Origin: Sporolactobacillus shoreicorticis | Lineage (GTDB): Bacteria; Bacillota; Bacilli; Bacillales; Sporolactobacillaceae | NCBI RefSeq assembly: GCF_024125445.1 | Contig: NZ_JAMXWM010000003.1 | Location: 1 to 64,000 of the forward strand | DNA length: 64,000 nt | Reading direction: 5' to 3' | Shown: positions 1 to 7,959 of the stretch, one piece after another | Layout of the letters: every line of letters begins with the position of its first letter | Numbering within the stretch: the first letter of the stretch is position 1 | Notes under the pieces: model-generated | The model's database searches: none | Seen by the model: the letters and a program-made list of their open reading frames with translations, nothing else | What the model was told of the DNA's origin: nothing | Translations under genes and position numbers: made by a program

Positions 1-29
1 ACCATAGCTGGATTTAAAACCGACATTCT

Positions 30-337
30 TCAGGCATGCTGCAAACCATTCTGCCTCCGCTTCGCATCTGCAGTAGAAGTCAACCGTGCGAAGTGATATG
101 CATGAACCTTCAGTGTCCAGATGTGGGCTTCTTGTTTCTTTTGCTCAATGTCGCCGAGCATGGTCAGTATTTTGGAGTTTTGTTCGCGAAGAAACTTGTT
201 TGATTCATCATTTCGTGCACTCCCGTCTAATATCTGATCAGACAACTTTTGAATTTTCGCGTCAAGTTTTTCCTGCCCACCCTCCAATCGTTCAATTTTT
301 TTTCGTGGCCCTCAATACGTTGTGCTGTTATATCCAC
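30..337 (-). pseudogene. Decayed phage coiled-coil protein, frameshifted
   Basis: Seen: a hydrophilic, heptad-rich, coiled-coil-like protein. A good ribosome site (AAAGGAGG) precedes a GTG start at 337, and the first codons read VDITAQRIEGHEKK. The frame then breaks in a run of eight A's at about 293-300; a ninth A would join it to the downstream frame (IERLEGGQEKLDAKIQKL). The product runs on to a stop at 30 and shows no membrane segment. Small coiled-coil proteins of this kind occur in phage lysis and tail modules (XhlA-like), but I cannot assign a family. It sits with other broken phage genes, so decay is the simplest explanation; a sequencing error in the A-run is possible. Confidence 0.5.
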
Positions 338-498
338 TCTGTCATCCTCCTTTTAGGCAAAATAAAAGGACCTTTTTTAAAGGTCTTGACGTGAACAATT
401 TTCAAATTTTGTGAGTAATTTTATTTCCCCTTTTTTAAATGGTTATTTTTCCCATCCAACACTGTATAATTACTTTGTTAATAAATGGAGGATATAAA

Positions 499-603
499 AT
501 GAAAAAAAGATACATATACATGGACAGGATTACAGATCCCGGATGCTGTTTAAGCACCTGCAGTAACTCTTTGTGGTCATCATCTGTCTTTTCACATCTG
601 TAG
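499..603 (+). other. Chimeric 34-codon ORF at a deletion junction
   Basis: A strong ribosome site (GGAGG) and an ATG at 499 begin a short reading frame starting MKKRYIYM. From about 522 the plus-strand sequence is the antisense of the Dam methylase 3' end, so the frame soon reaches a stop. A TATAAT hexamer lies at about 464-469. I read this as the 5' end of a lost rightward gene fused to the Dam remnant by deletion, not as a functional gene. Confidence 0.35.
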
Positions 604-1161
604 CTTGTTGTCGTCTAAGTCGAGTGCACATAAGGTGGATCGGCATAGATTAAAACGTTCTGCCTCGAGTAGCGCCGAATCAATTCGACCGCAGGTTGGC
701 ATTCAATTTGGACGCCCATGAGTCGCTCAGACACGGTTGCAATCTTATCGGGAAATTCAACCACTCTTTGCAAAGGCCCATTGCACTCAATCATGCTGCG
801 CCATCCCGTTCGGTGCGCGTTTTGCCCCCCTGCCACATCCGTGCATCCGTGCTTACTCGAGCTCGTCTACAGCAGATTTGTAGCTGCCATAATATTCTTG
901 TCTGGCATGTGGTGTAAACCGAATCGCATGTGCTAACTCGTCCGGACGTTCTCGAATCACTCGGAACAGATTAACAGTTTCTCCGTCAATATCGTTCACT
1001 GTTTCTAACTGGCTTCTCTGCTTCGTAAAAAGCACAACTCCGCTGTTGAAGAACGGCTCTAGGTAGGTTTCATGATCTGGAAAAAAACTAATGATCCAGC
1101 TGGCCATGCTCCATTTGCTACCAGGATAATGTAAGATGCGTGGTATGGACATCATTTTCAT
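522..1161 (-). pseudogene. DNA adenine methylase (D12 class, Dam-like), broken
   Basis: The N-terminal part (853-1161) has the D12 opening motif HYPGSKW and the SAM-binding EPFFNSGVVLF stretch. After a frameshift near 840-852 a second part (about 615-850) carries the target-recognition segment (WQGGK..RTGW) and the catalytic DPPY motif in IYADPPYVHST. A TAG stop then interrupts the frame, but the C-terminal D12 block (DDDHKELLQVLKQHPGSVILS) is still readable to about 522. The family methylates adenine N6 and is common in phages. At least one frameshift and one nonsense codon make it inactive. The 5' end has a good site (GGAAGGAG) before ATG. Neighbours are phage remnants. Confidence 0.85.
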
Positions 1162-1222
1162 CTCCTTCCTTTTTCAAAAATTTATCTATCACTCCGATAT
1201 AACAAGTAAGGAGGCGAATTCC

Positions 1223-1396
1223 TTGGATATTGCATCTGCATCTATCGGCTATAGTCAAGTCTTACTTAGCCAAAACGTCAGCCTTGCTGTCACTAAACTG
1301 GCTCTGAATAGCGTTCAGCAAAGTGGTGCTCAATTGATTGAAACACTTCAGGCTTCAGATCCGAATTTAGGGAATATCATTGACCTAAAGGCGTAA
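1223..1396 (+). CDS. YjfB-family putative motility protein
   Basis: A 57-residue protein starting at TTG 1223 behind AAGGAGGCG at a good distance. It reads LDIASASIGYSQVLLSQNVS, then a helix with LALNSVQQSGAQLIETL, and ends PNLGNIIDLKA. This matches the YjfB family: about 60 residues, N-terminal MDI, and a C-terminal hydrophobic G.N.DI.. tail. The function is unknown; the name refers to a putative role in motility. An upstream in-frame ATG at 1136 has no ribosome site and would add unrelated sequence. It is a chromosomal-type gene inside the decayed phage region, followed at once by a terminator. Confidence 0.75.
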   Translation: MDIASASIGYSQVLLSQNVSLAVTKLALNSVQQSGAQLIETLQASDPNLGNIIDLKA

Positions 1397-1404
1397 GAAT
1401 CAGA

Positions 1405-1436
1405 AAAATGTATCCCATTATGGGGTGCATTTTCTC
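1405..1436 (+). terminator. Rho-independent terminator after yjfB-like gene
   Basis: AAAATGTATCCC pairs with GGGGTGCATTTT (two G-U pairs) over a 5-base loop, followed by a T-rich tail. It starts 8 bases after the stop codon. Confidence 0.7.
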
Positions 1437-1483
1437 TATAGAAACGTGATACAACCAACTCAAATAGTTGCCGAGGTGCATGC

Positions 1484-1717
1484 ATGAGAGTAGTTCAGAT
1501 TATTTACACATCACTAATGTCTATTATTTTTATCCTTTTCTTTCTCATCGCGTTTCCAAATCAAATTGGAAGGCCGGCGGGCATTTTATTTCTAATTGGT
1601 TATGGCATTTTTAGCATCTGGAAAGACTACGAGATCATAAGAGAAACACTTATTTCAACAATAATTGGACTTACTATTATTCTTGTCTTCATCCACATTT
1701 GGGGGTTTCCATTTTAA
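1484..1717 (+). CDS. Small hypothetical membrane protein
   Basis: A 77-residue protein with three hydrophobic stretches: about residues 5-24, 30-45 and 57-74. A short charged segment ([10 protein letters not shown]) lies between the second and third. A GAGGTG ribosome site precedes ATG 1484. I recognise no family. Its 3' end overlaps the convergent ssb-like gene by a few bases, which suggests the ssb end was created by a deletion that joined it to this gene. Coding is plausible from composition and ribosome site, but the function is unknown. Confidence 0.5.
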   Translation: MRVVQIIYTSLMSIIFILFFLIAFPNQIGRPAGILFLIGYGIFSIWKDYEIIRETLISTIIGLTIILVFIHIWGFPF

Positions 1718-2019
1718 TGTTTACTGTCGGCAACCACTTCCGTTATATAAACCCGTCGACCTTCGTTATTCTCATAATTTCGGGTCTGAATACGGCCGTC
1801 AACGCCGGCTAAGCTTCCCTTCTGCAGAAAGTTAGCTGCATTCTCGGCTTGTCTTCTCCAGACAACGACCGGTATAAAATCAGCCTCCCGCTCTCCTTGC
1901 TGGTTTGAGAACGGGCGATTCACAGTGATCGTGAAACTCGTTACTGCGACACCGTTCGGCGTGTACCTTAATTCCGGATTTTTCGTCAGTCGTCCAACCA
2001 AAATAACGCGATTGATCAT
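1714..2019 (-). CDS. ssb: Phage-type single-stranded DNA-binding protein, truncated
   Basis: The OB-fold is clear: [20 protein letters not shown] at the start, FTITVNRPF, then [19 protein letters not shown] and [22 protein letters not shown]. It binds single-stranded DNA in replication and recombination. At 101 residues it stops right after VVADS, where family members continue VQFL and then a flexible linker with an acidic partner-binding tail. The last beta strand and the tail are missing, so partner recruitment is probably lost. An AGGAGG site precedes the ATG. Neighbours (broken MBL-fold and recombination genes) match a phage early region. Confidence 0.85.
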   Translation of the reverse strand: MINRVILVGRLTKNPELRYTPNGVAVTSFTITVNRPFSNQQGEREADFIPVVVWRRQAENAANFLQKGSLAGVDGRIQTRNYENNEGRRVYITEVVADSKH

Positions 2020-2032
2020 GCAATCCCTCCTT

Positions 2033-2567
2033 TCATGCGATGTAGACCGGTTTTCCGGTTAACTCCATGATTTCTCGCTTAAATCGTGCTTCATCTAAAT
2101 TATTATTTGAGAGATGAAGCAGCCAAATCTCCTTAACCTTGGATAAATCATTTGCTCTAAGAAAATCCTTCACATTTGAAAGTGAAAAGTGAGATCTAAG
2201 CAACCTCTTGCGCATCACTTGAGGAAATGTCCGTCAATGATGTTTTAATCTAGGATGTCTAGGCTGTAATTGCATTGGACCATGATGTGTGACAAGTTAT
2301 TAACCTTGTATTTGATGTAGTAGGTTATCCGTCGCAAAGAATAGTTTCTCCCCGCTCTGATTCATCAGCAGATAACCTAGCAGTTCACTCACATCGTGCT
2401 CCACATCAAAGGGTAGGATTGTCCAGGTTCCGATCGTAAGTTGCTCCCTTGCCTTCACTGGCTTTACATGGTGCCTGGCTTGCATATAGATCAACCGCTC
2501 CTTTCATGACTTCTTTTGCTGATTTGCTATGGTCGCCGTGCTCATGTGTGATTAAGCAGTCACCGTT
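2033..2567 (-). pseudogene. Phage MBL-fold metallohydrolase, fragmentary
   Basis: Three pieces of one protein are readable. The metal motif LITHEHGDHSKSA (about 2520-2560) is followed by KEVMKGAVDLYASQ. After a frameshift come KAREQLTIGTWTILPFDVEHDVSE and GEKLFFATD (2300-2494). After a further break, the C-terminal block MRKRLLRSHFSLSNVKDFL to [11 protein letters not shown] (2033-2218) ends the gene. The N-terminal 50 or so residues are missing at the junction with the upstream fragment. The family (YycJ-like metallo-beta-lactamase fold) often sits between recombinase and ssb genes in phages. At least two frame breaks make it non-functional. Confidence 0.8.
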
Positions 2568-2928
2568 TCAAAATCATCTACAGGATCGTCCGATACGTTT
2601 TCCGGCGCTGAGGACAGTGGAACTTGTTGATAATCTTTTTCCTTTTTTGGTTCTTCGCGACGTTCGTTTTCCTTGATTGGCTCAGCTTCTTCTTTGCGTT
2701 TCTTCTCTTCCTTTCGCGCAACTTTCGCTAACTTCGACATCAATCGTTTCGCGATTTGTGTTCTCGGCGGATCACGCGAACTGCTTCACCATCTATGGAG
2801 TCTTCATAACTCATTTGAATAACCGCATTACCGAAATCCTTCGGTATTTTCTTCACAACATTATTGCGCATCTTGCGAATGATCATGCATTCCTGACTTT
2901 GTGGATCTTTCCACACCGGGCTGTTCAT
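2552..2928 (-). pseudogene. Phage recombination/replication protein remnant
   Basis: Two overlapping frames look like one decayed protein. The first part (2740-2928) reads SPVWKDPQSQECMIIRKM, then NNVVKKIPKDFGNAV and a charged stretch. The second (2552-2743) is a Lys/Glu-rich linker ending DDPVDDFETVTA. A third frame across the break (ETIDVEVSE) looks like the original connection. Position directly upstream of MBL-fold and ssb genes is where phages such as Listeria A118 carry a RecT-type annealase, so I suspect that role. I cannot confirm the family from sequence. It is truncated at its N-terminus. Confidence 0.4.
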
Positions 2929-2937
2929 TATCTCAAG

Positions 2938-3958
2938 CCAACAGATATTACATTAAAGCAATTCCATCCTAAGTGGTTTGAATATATAAAGGGTGTACAA
3001 CACCGGCAACGAGAGCAAGTAACGAGCAATTATGGACAACCCTATACTTCTTAAATACGGTCACATGAAGCTATCCATGATCAAGACAATGCACATATTC
3101 AATTTTGTGAATGACTTGAAAAAAGATGGTCGGCGTTTGGATGGCAAAAAAGGAAAACTAAGCACATCAACATACGCAATTATTTAGAAAAATTTTCACA
3201 GTATTTTGCAATGCGCGGTGGATCTTGGCGTGATCAAAGAGAATCCAGCTGATGGCATCAAAGTGCCGAAGTTAGGAAAGAGCAAAACGGATGTGTATAC
3301 AAAAGAAGAGACAGCGCAGATGATCGAGCAACTAGATCATGTGCGATTCAGATGGAAGCTACTGATCTCCTTGCCTTCACTGTAGGCGCACGTGAGGGTG
3401 AAATTGCCGCCTTGGAATGGAAACAGATCGATTCAAAAATCCACACGATACGTATTGAGCAATCACTCTCAGTTGAATTTGGACTTAATCTGAAGGTTAC
3501 GACTAAAACAGATCGTGATCGGATGGTAAAAATCCCGACTGCCCTTTCCGATCTCTTAGACCAGTATCATAAGCAAAAAATAAAAGATAAAAACATCATC
3601 CCTTATGATTTTGGCAATGGGATTGAGCATCTGTTTATTTTTTCAAATCTTCAAGAGAAACCCATTCGACCGGACAGTATCTCTCAATGGTGGCGAAGAT
3701 TCACAAACAAAAAATAAATTGCGGCATATTCGATTTCATGATTTACGTCATACCTCAGCGACATTCTTAATCAATCAAAACGTTCAATCAAAAATTATTA
3801 GCAGTCGCTTAGGTCATTCAAATATCCAAACCCCAATGAATGTCTACGGTCATTTTCTTGAAGAAGCTGATGAAGGAGCAGTCGAACATTTTGATGAATT
3901 TTTCAAAAAAAAACGTAGAAAAAATAAATTCTGCCCCAAGGTAGGCTTATTTATATAA
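2938..3958 (+). pseudogene. int: Tyrosine-type phage integrase, frameshifted
   Basis: Scattered frames give one integrase. The N-terminal arm and SAM-like part include KPTDITLKQFH and GHMKLSMIKTMHIFNFVNDL. A core-binding remnant reads AVDLGVIKENPADGIKVPKL. The catalytic domain has GAREGEIAALEW (first catalytic Arg), HDLRHTSATFL (His-x-x-Arg) and LGHSNIQTPMNVYGHFLEEA (His and nucleophile Tyr). Breaks occur near 3054, 3185, 3350 and 3715. It would have catalysed site-specific integration. It ends 52 bases before tRNA-Arg(TCT), the expected arrangement for a phage that used the tRNA 3' end as attB. Confidence 0.88.
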
Positions 3959-3977
3959 ATTCTAACTTCATCCAAAA

Positions 3978-4006
3978 CAAAAAAGCCCTAACTATCAAGG
4001 CTTTTC
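3978..4006 (-). terminator. Terminator of tRNA-Arg
   Basis: On the minus strand GAAAAGCC and GGCTTTTTT pair around an 11-base loop and end in a T-run, just downstream of the tRNA 3' end. Confidence 0.65.
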
Positions 4007-4010
4007 GCTA

Positions 4011-4084
<74 letters not shown>

Positions 4085-4113
4085 AAAATTAAAGTTTAAT
4101 GACGACCTATATT

Positions 4114-4142
4114 ATTTTAGAGAATATGACAGGATCTGTCAA
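4114..4142 (-). promoter_or_regulatory. Sigma-A promoter of tRNA-Arg
   Basis: The minus strand carries TTGACA (4137-4142) and TAAAAT (4114-4119) with a 17-base spacer, about 30 bases upstream of the tRNA 5' end. Confidence 0.8.
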
Positions 4143-4231
4143 CGGCTGATAAAAAATAATTAAATCCTACCATTGCTCTGCTTTTCAGTTTATCATTTTT
4201 TTGAATCCGCCGCACAAAAAAATGAAAAGGG

Positions 4232-4872
4232 GTGGAGCCGGTCAAAGGTTACAAAATCAGCTTGACAAGTAAACAGACACAGGATATGTTTCATTTGGAT
4301 TTCCCCCCTTTAGAGACAAATTGTTGTCGCCGGCATTTTGAAGGATGGGCGGAGGTCGCACTGAATGCGTTGAGGGAACCCTTGTTTGAGCTTGAATTGG
4401 AATTCACCGCTTTGGAAGATTTGTCTCCGGAAGATGATGAACAGTACCTGCTCGAAAAAACAGAAGTTGCACCCGGAATTGAAGTTCCTGACTCACGGTT
4501 CAAAAATTGGTTTCGGCCTTGCCTCTCGAACTTGTCATCTCGGACAGCGCCGTATGCAGTCGTATCGTTATCGTTGTTGGCAAAGCTGCGCCCAGGCCTT
4601 CCATTGAAGCATTGTCAGATATGAAATCAACCGTTACCTTGAACGGAAAATCACTGACCTCCGGCATCTCCTCCGAAGTACTTGGCAATCCGCTTCACTC
4701 CTTAAAGTGGCTGGTTCAGCGACTGGCTCAAGAAGGAAAGAAAGTAACTAAGAGCACAACCGTTTCAACAGGCACCTTCTGCTTGCCGAAAAAGTTGGAA
4801 AAAGATATTTATAAAAAAATACTTATGTTGCGACGTTTGACCATGATCTTGGCAGCGTCACATTGCATGTAA
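4232..4872 (+). pseudogene. 2-keto-4-pentenoate hydratase-like (FAH superfamily), broken
   Basis: The frame opens inside the protein (VKGYKISLTSKQTQDMF), so the first 60-70 residues are missing. A double frameshift and a TAG interrupt the next block; in the other frame RQIVVAGILKDG is readable. Then ALREPLFELELEFTALED and a long acidic stretch lead to GIEVPDSRFKNWF. Another shift leads to PLELVISDSAV, VGKAAP, ALSDMKSTVTLNGKSL, and SGISSEVLGNPLHSLKWLV in the C-terminal half. The family hydrates 2-hydroxypenta-2,4-dienoate in meta-cleavage pathways. Multiple frame breaks make it a clear pseudogene. A terminator follows. Confidence 0.82.
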
Positions 4873-4887
4873 AATAAATTCATCATT

Positions 4888-4928
4888 AAAAAACGGTCAG
4901 ATCCCGCACAGGAATTTGACCGTTTTGT
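4888..4928 (+). terminator. Bidirectional terminator
   Basis: AAAACGGTCA and TGACCGTTTT pair over a loop, with an A-run before and T-rich sequence after. It follows the hydratase pseudogene. Confidence 0.7.
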
Positions 4929-5084
4929 TATAAGATGTAAAAATGTGAACAATGCAATAGATACGTAAGTAGGAAGGTTCCCATTATTCAGTACATCCTG
5001 CTGATTCACAGCGCTTCATCGCTGATTGGTGCGACAAAACCGTGATTCAGCGCAGTTAGCTCCCTGATTCAATTATTCAACAGA

Positions 5085-5183
5085 TTAACTGAGATTGAAC
5101 TTTTCGATAAATGCGACTGTCCCTCTTGCCAGAGTTTTCTGACCGATATTTGTCAAACTTACGATCAAGATGGCGGCAAAGCT
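5085..5183 (-). pseudogene. C-terminal scrap of an unknown protein
   Basis: Within the otherwise gene-free stretch 4929-5255, the minus strand reads FAAILIVSLTNIGQKT then ARGTVAFIEKFNLS before a stop at 5085. It looks like a protein C-terminus, but a stop lies just upstream and there is no start or ribosome site. I do not recognise the parent. The rest of the stretch shows nothing. Confidence 0.25.
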
Positions 5184-5255
5184 GATTCATTGACTCTTAT
5201 CTGTTTTCAAATTTCACCCGTCTAAAAAAATTTCTTTCTTGATCGTGGTCAACAA

Positions 5256-5447
5256 TCATTCCAAAAGCTCAAACAGGATGGTATCACTGCCGGACAGTAA
5301 CAAAACCAGCGAACCAATAACAAAGATCAGTCCAAAACTAAAGAGCAGAATCACAATTTTTATAGATTTTGGAACATCATGCCGCAATGCGCCAAGAACA
5401 AGAAGCAGCACACCGACAAAGAACATTAATAAATACCAGAAGCCCAT
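5256..5447 (-). CDS. Small hypothetical membrane protein
   Basis: A 63-residue protein starting at ATG 5447 (MGFWYLLMFFVGVLLLVLG) behind GAGGAAG with 8-base spacing. Two membrane helices are visible, about residues 3-19 and 31-53, separated by LRHDVPKSIK. A longer upstream reading only runs into the DUF4173 gene in another frame. It starts 22 bases after the DUF4173 stop and is probably the last gene of the XRE/DUF4173 operon. I recognise no family. Confidence 0.55.
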   Translation of the reverse strand: MGFWYLLMFFVGVLLLVLGALRHDVPKSIKIVILLFSFGLIFVIGSLVLLLSGSDTILFELLE

Positions 5448-5469
5448 TCCATTCACTTCCTCATCGTTC

Positions 5470-7041
5470 TTAAAACCGTCCCGGATCATAGGAGTCATAC
5501 TTACGATTATAATGCAGATCGTAAGTTGCCAAGATACGGCGCGCATGATCACTTGACAGATTGAACGATTGCCATGAACGTCCCTCGTTCAATTCTTTTT
5601 TACGCTCATATAAATAATTTTCTGTTTTGGCACTCACCGCCTCATCCTTCGCCTGAAGCAATCCGGTGAGCTGCGGAATGGCGCTGTCAGAAAGCGAAAA
5701 CAGGTAAGCCACATCAATCTTTCCCGTCTGCCCATAACGTTCAATGTTCCATTTAGTAATCAGCACATCAATATTTGCATAGTTAATCAGCAAGAAGGCT
5801 GTAATCGCAGTAAGCAAATAATACTTAAACAGCTTGACGTGTATATTCCAAATTCTGCATAAAGTAAAAATGAACAGGACAAAGAGTAAAATCATAAACG
5901 CATGAGTTAATACGCGAAGATAGGTAAACCCATACATCTGCTCATATAAATACATGCGGATGAATGCTGAGCAAAGCATGATCAACGTGCAGCCAACAAG
6001 CAACGATTCAAGGACTTGAATCGTCCGATCCATCACCTTGCTGTCTTTTTTCGTCCAATAAATAAGTGCCAGCAAGATGCTGAAATTGATCAACGTAACA
6101 AGAACAAGCTCAAGAAATCCACGGCGCGCGTATTCCGCATAGGTCAATTGCTGTGGAAGAGCAAATGAGAAACTACCAAATAGATACGAAAATTGAATCA
6201 GTATAAAGAATACATAAATTACATTAAGAATGCTCAAAACTGTGGCCGCAACAACTTGATCAATACTGTTTGTTAAACTTACACTGTCCTCGGGTTCTCG
6301 GAACGTAGTTAATGGCCGGCGTTTTGCAATCAGACTCCAAATATAGCTGAACGAACACAGTGCGATAACAGCCGTGAAAATAAGTCGAGGAACAAATTGA
6401 TCGAGATTAATTACTGCGAATAACTCTGGAATTGATCCTAGGAAGTAGCTGAATACCTCATCTGCAGAAGCGAGCAGAGAGACAACAATGACAACAAGTG
6501 GAACGGCAATCAACACTCCAAGCAACACTTTAATCAGCGTACTGCTTTTACCCACGGACAATCCTTTGTTCAACCGTTTCGCAATTAAATGAAACGGCAG
6601 GAAAAGAAATGCAAACGGACGATAAACGAACCCGAGAAACACATCGCCGATGAACTTGACAGAATCCCAAGCGGATTTGGAACGTCCTGCGGCGAGAGTG
6701 GTCTGCGTCACAATTAATATTGGAATTGCCAAAAGATTCATTGCAAAGAAAATCATATTTGAGAAGATCAAGTAAGTTAGTGACAGCAGAAAAATAGGTA
6801 TCATTAAGTACCCGGAAAAATCCCTACGCACAGCCACAATGTTGTACGTATTCAATAGAAATACGCTGTAAAATGCAAAGACGAATAACGGGATTGAGAT
6901 ACCGGGAAATTGATTAAAGAAGAACCAATTGGCCAAAACACCAAGCAATAAAGTGCAAAGCAAAAGTCTGCTGCTCCTATTATGTAGAATCGGATGATCA
7001 CTCTGTTCTTTTAGCATTTTTGTCGTTGAAAATTCCTCCAT
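5470..7041 (-). CDS. DUF4173/DUF4153-type multispanning membrane protein
   Basis: A 523-residue protein with about eleven hydrophobic helices and a hydrophilic tail of roughly 95 residues. The long Phe/Leu-rich helices and motifs such as FKYYLLTAI and the Tyr-rich C-terminus (LHYNRKYDSYDPGRF) are typical of the DUF4173 family. These proteins have no known reaction. AGAGGTGG precedes ATG 7041. It lies in the same direction as DUF2975 and XRE genes, a combination seen repeatedly in Firmicutes, where the small XRE protein is thought to control the membrane genes. A larger relative (7960-9702) lies upstream. Confidence 0.75.
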   Translation of the reverse strand: MEEFSTTKMLKEQSDHPILHNRSSRLLLCTLLLGVLANWFFFNQFPGISIPLFVFAFYSVFLLNTYNIVAVRRDFSGYLMIPIFLLSLTYLIFSNMIFFAMNLLAIPILIVTQTTLAAGRSKSAWDSVKFIGDVFLGFVYRPFAFLFLPFHLIAKRLNKGLSVGKSSTLIKVLLGVLIAVPLVVIVVSLLASADEVFSYFLGSIPELFAVINLDQFVPRLIFTAVIALCSFSYIWSLIAKRRPLTTFREPEDSVSLTNSIDQVVAATVLSILNVIYVFFILIQFSYLFGSFSFALPQQLTYAEYARRGFLELVLVTLINFSILLALIYWTKKDSKVMDRTIQVLESLLVGCTLIMLCSAFIRMYLYEQMYGFTYLRVLTHAFMILLFVLFIFTLCRIWNIHVKLFKYYLLTAITAFLLINYANIDVLITKWNIERYGQTGKIDVAYLFSLSDSAIPQLTGLLQAKDEAVSAKTENYLYERKKELNEGRSWQSFNLSSDHARRILATYDLHYNRKYDSYDPGRF

Positions 7042-7106
7042 TATTTTCCACCTCTTCTAATTAATACATCAGCGCGATTACACGCGAGCCGCGCGACATA
7101 TCTTTT

Positions 7107-7319
7107 TCACGTTTCATCCTCTTCATAAGCCAGCAGATCGCCCGGCTGACAATCGAGTGCTTTGCAGATTGCCTCAAGCGTTGAGAAACGGATCGCCTTC
7201 GCCTTATTATTCTTCAAAATAGAAAGATTTGCGGGTGTGATCTGTACCCTCGCCGCAAGTTCGGTCGCACTGATTTTCTTTTTCGCCATGACGACATCAA
7301 GATTTACAACTATAGCCAT
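7107..7319 (-). CDS. XRE-family transcriptional regulator (YozG-like)
   Basis: A 70-residue single-domain helix-turn-helix protein: AIVVNLDVVMAKKKISATEL, then ARVQITPANLSILKNNKAKA as the HTH, and FSTLEAICKALDCQPGDLLAY at the end. This is the compact Cro/CI fold found next to DUF2975 genes. ATG 7319 is preferred over GTG 7325 because it is better spaced from AGGGG. The start lies 11 bases after the DUF2975 stop, so the two are surely co-transcribed. It probably regulates its own operon. Confidence 0.9.
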   Translation of the reverse strand: MAIVVNLDVVMAKKKISATELAARVQITPANLSILKNNKAKAIRFSTLEAICKALDCQPGDLLAYEEDET

Positions 7320-7329
7320 CTCCACACCC

Positions 7330-7791
7330 CTATACTGTTAAATCATTTTCTTCTTTGACAACTACGGCCTGCCTGAAGACCTCGGCAAGAATGATGGAGA
7401 AAAAACCTGCGATAATAAAGATCATGGCAATAATGATCGTGAAAAAAGAATTAAAACACACAACCTTTACCATATAGCAGAATGAAATAATAAATGAATC
7501 AATGGCAATTCGCTTCAAACTGATTACATTATCCATCATGAACGGATTATGTCTGTTCAATGTCTTAAAGATCCGTCTAACCTCATAAACAATCTGCAAA
7601 GCAAAAATACCTGTAACATAAAGAAAAATAAGTAAAAACCAATAGTTTCGGTTTGTCCCATAACTCAATTGATCCATATACCAACTGACCGACCACGGAA
7701 GACTCAAAAGTATAGCTATGCCACCAATAAAAATAAGATCAAGCAACCGTTTGACATAACCTGAAAGCCCTTTTTCATCAAGAATAACCAT
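7330..7791 (-). CDS. DUF2975 membrane protein
   Basis: A 153-residue protein with four membrane helices: about residues 16-36, 50-68, 95-115 and 117-140. The loop between the second and third helices contains VRRIFKTLNRHNPFMMDNV, the hallmark of DUF2975 (F....NPF...N). The family is of unknown function and is almost always paired with a small XRE regulator, as here. GAGAGGTGAGC precedes ATG 7791. An AT-rich stretch upstream (7800-7900) probably holds the promoter, but I see no clear consensus hexamers. Confidence 0.85.
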   Translation of the reverse strand: MVILDEKGLSGYVKRLLDLIFIGGIAILLSLPWSVSWYMDQLSYGTNRNYWFLLIFLYVTGIFALQIVYEVRRIFKTLNRHNPFMMDNVISLKRIAIDSFIISFCYMVKVVCFNSFFTIIIAMIFIIAGFFSIILAEVFRQAVVVKEENDLTV

Positions 7792-7911
7792 CCTTGCTCA
7801 CCTCTCATTTAAATTCCAAAGTGATTATATCATATATTTTATTGATTAACAGTATTTATTTATCGTTTTTCGATATTTTTTTTCTGTTTAAAGATAAATA
7901 TCATAAATGAG

Positions 7912-7946
7912 CAGAAAAAAAACGGTGCAGTCAAAAACTGCACCGA
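7912..7946 (-). terminator. Terminator of the DUF4153 gene
   Basis: CGGTGCAGT and ACTGCACCG form a 9-bp stem with a 5-base loop. On the minus strand it is followed by a run of eight T's. Confidence 0.85.
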
Positions 7947-7959
7947 TCAAACTGCATCA

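Noticed and set aside
2677-3054. 125-residue plus-strand ORF as one gene
   Set aside because: Its first half is antisense to the recombination-like remnant; only the last 40 codons are integrase N-terminus. It is a chance fusion across a deletion junction.
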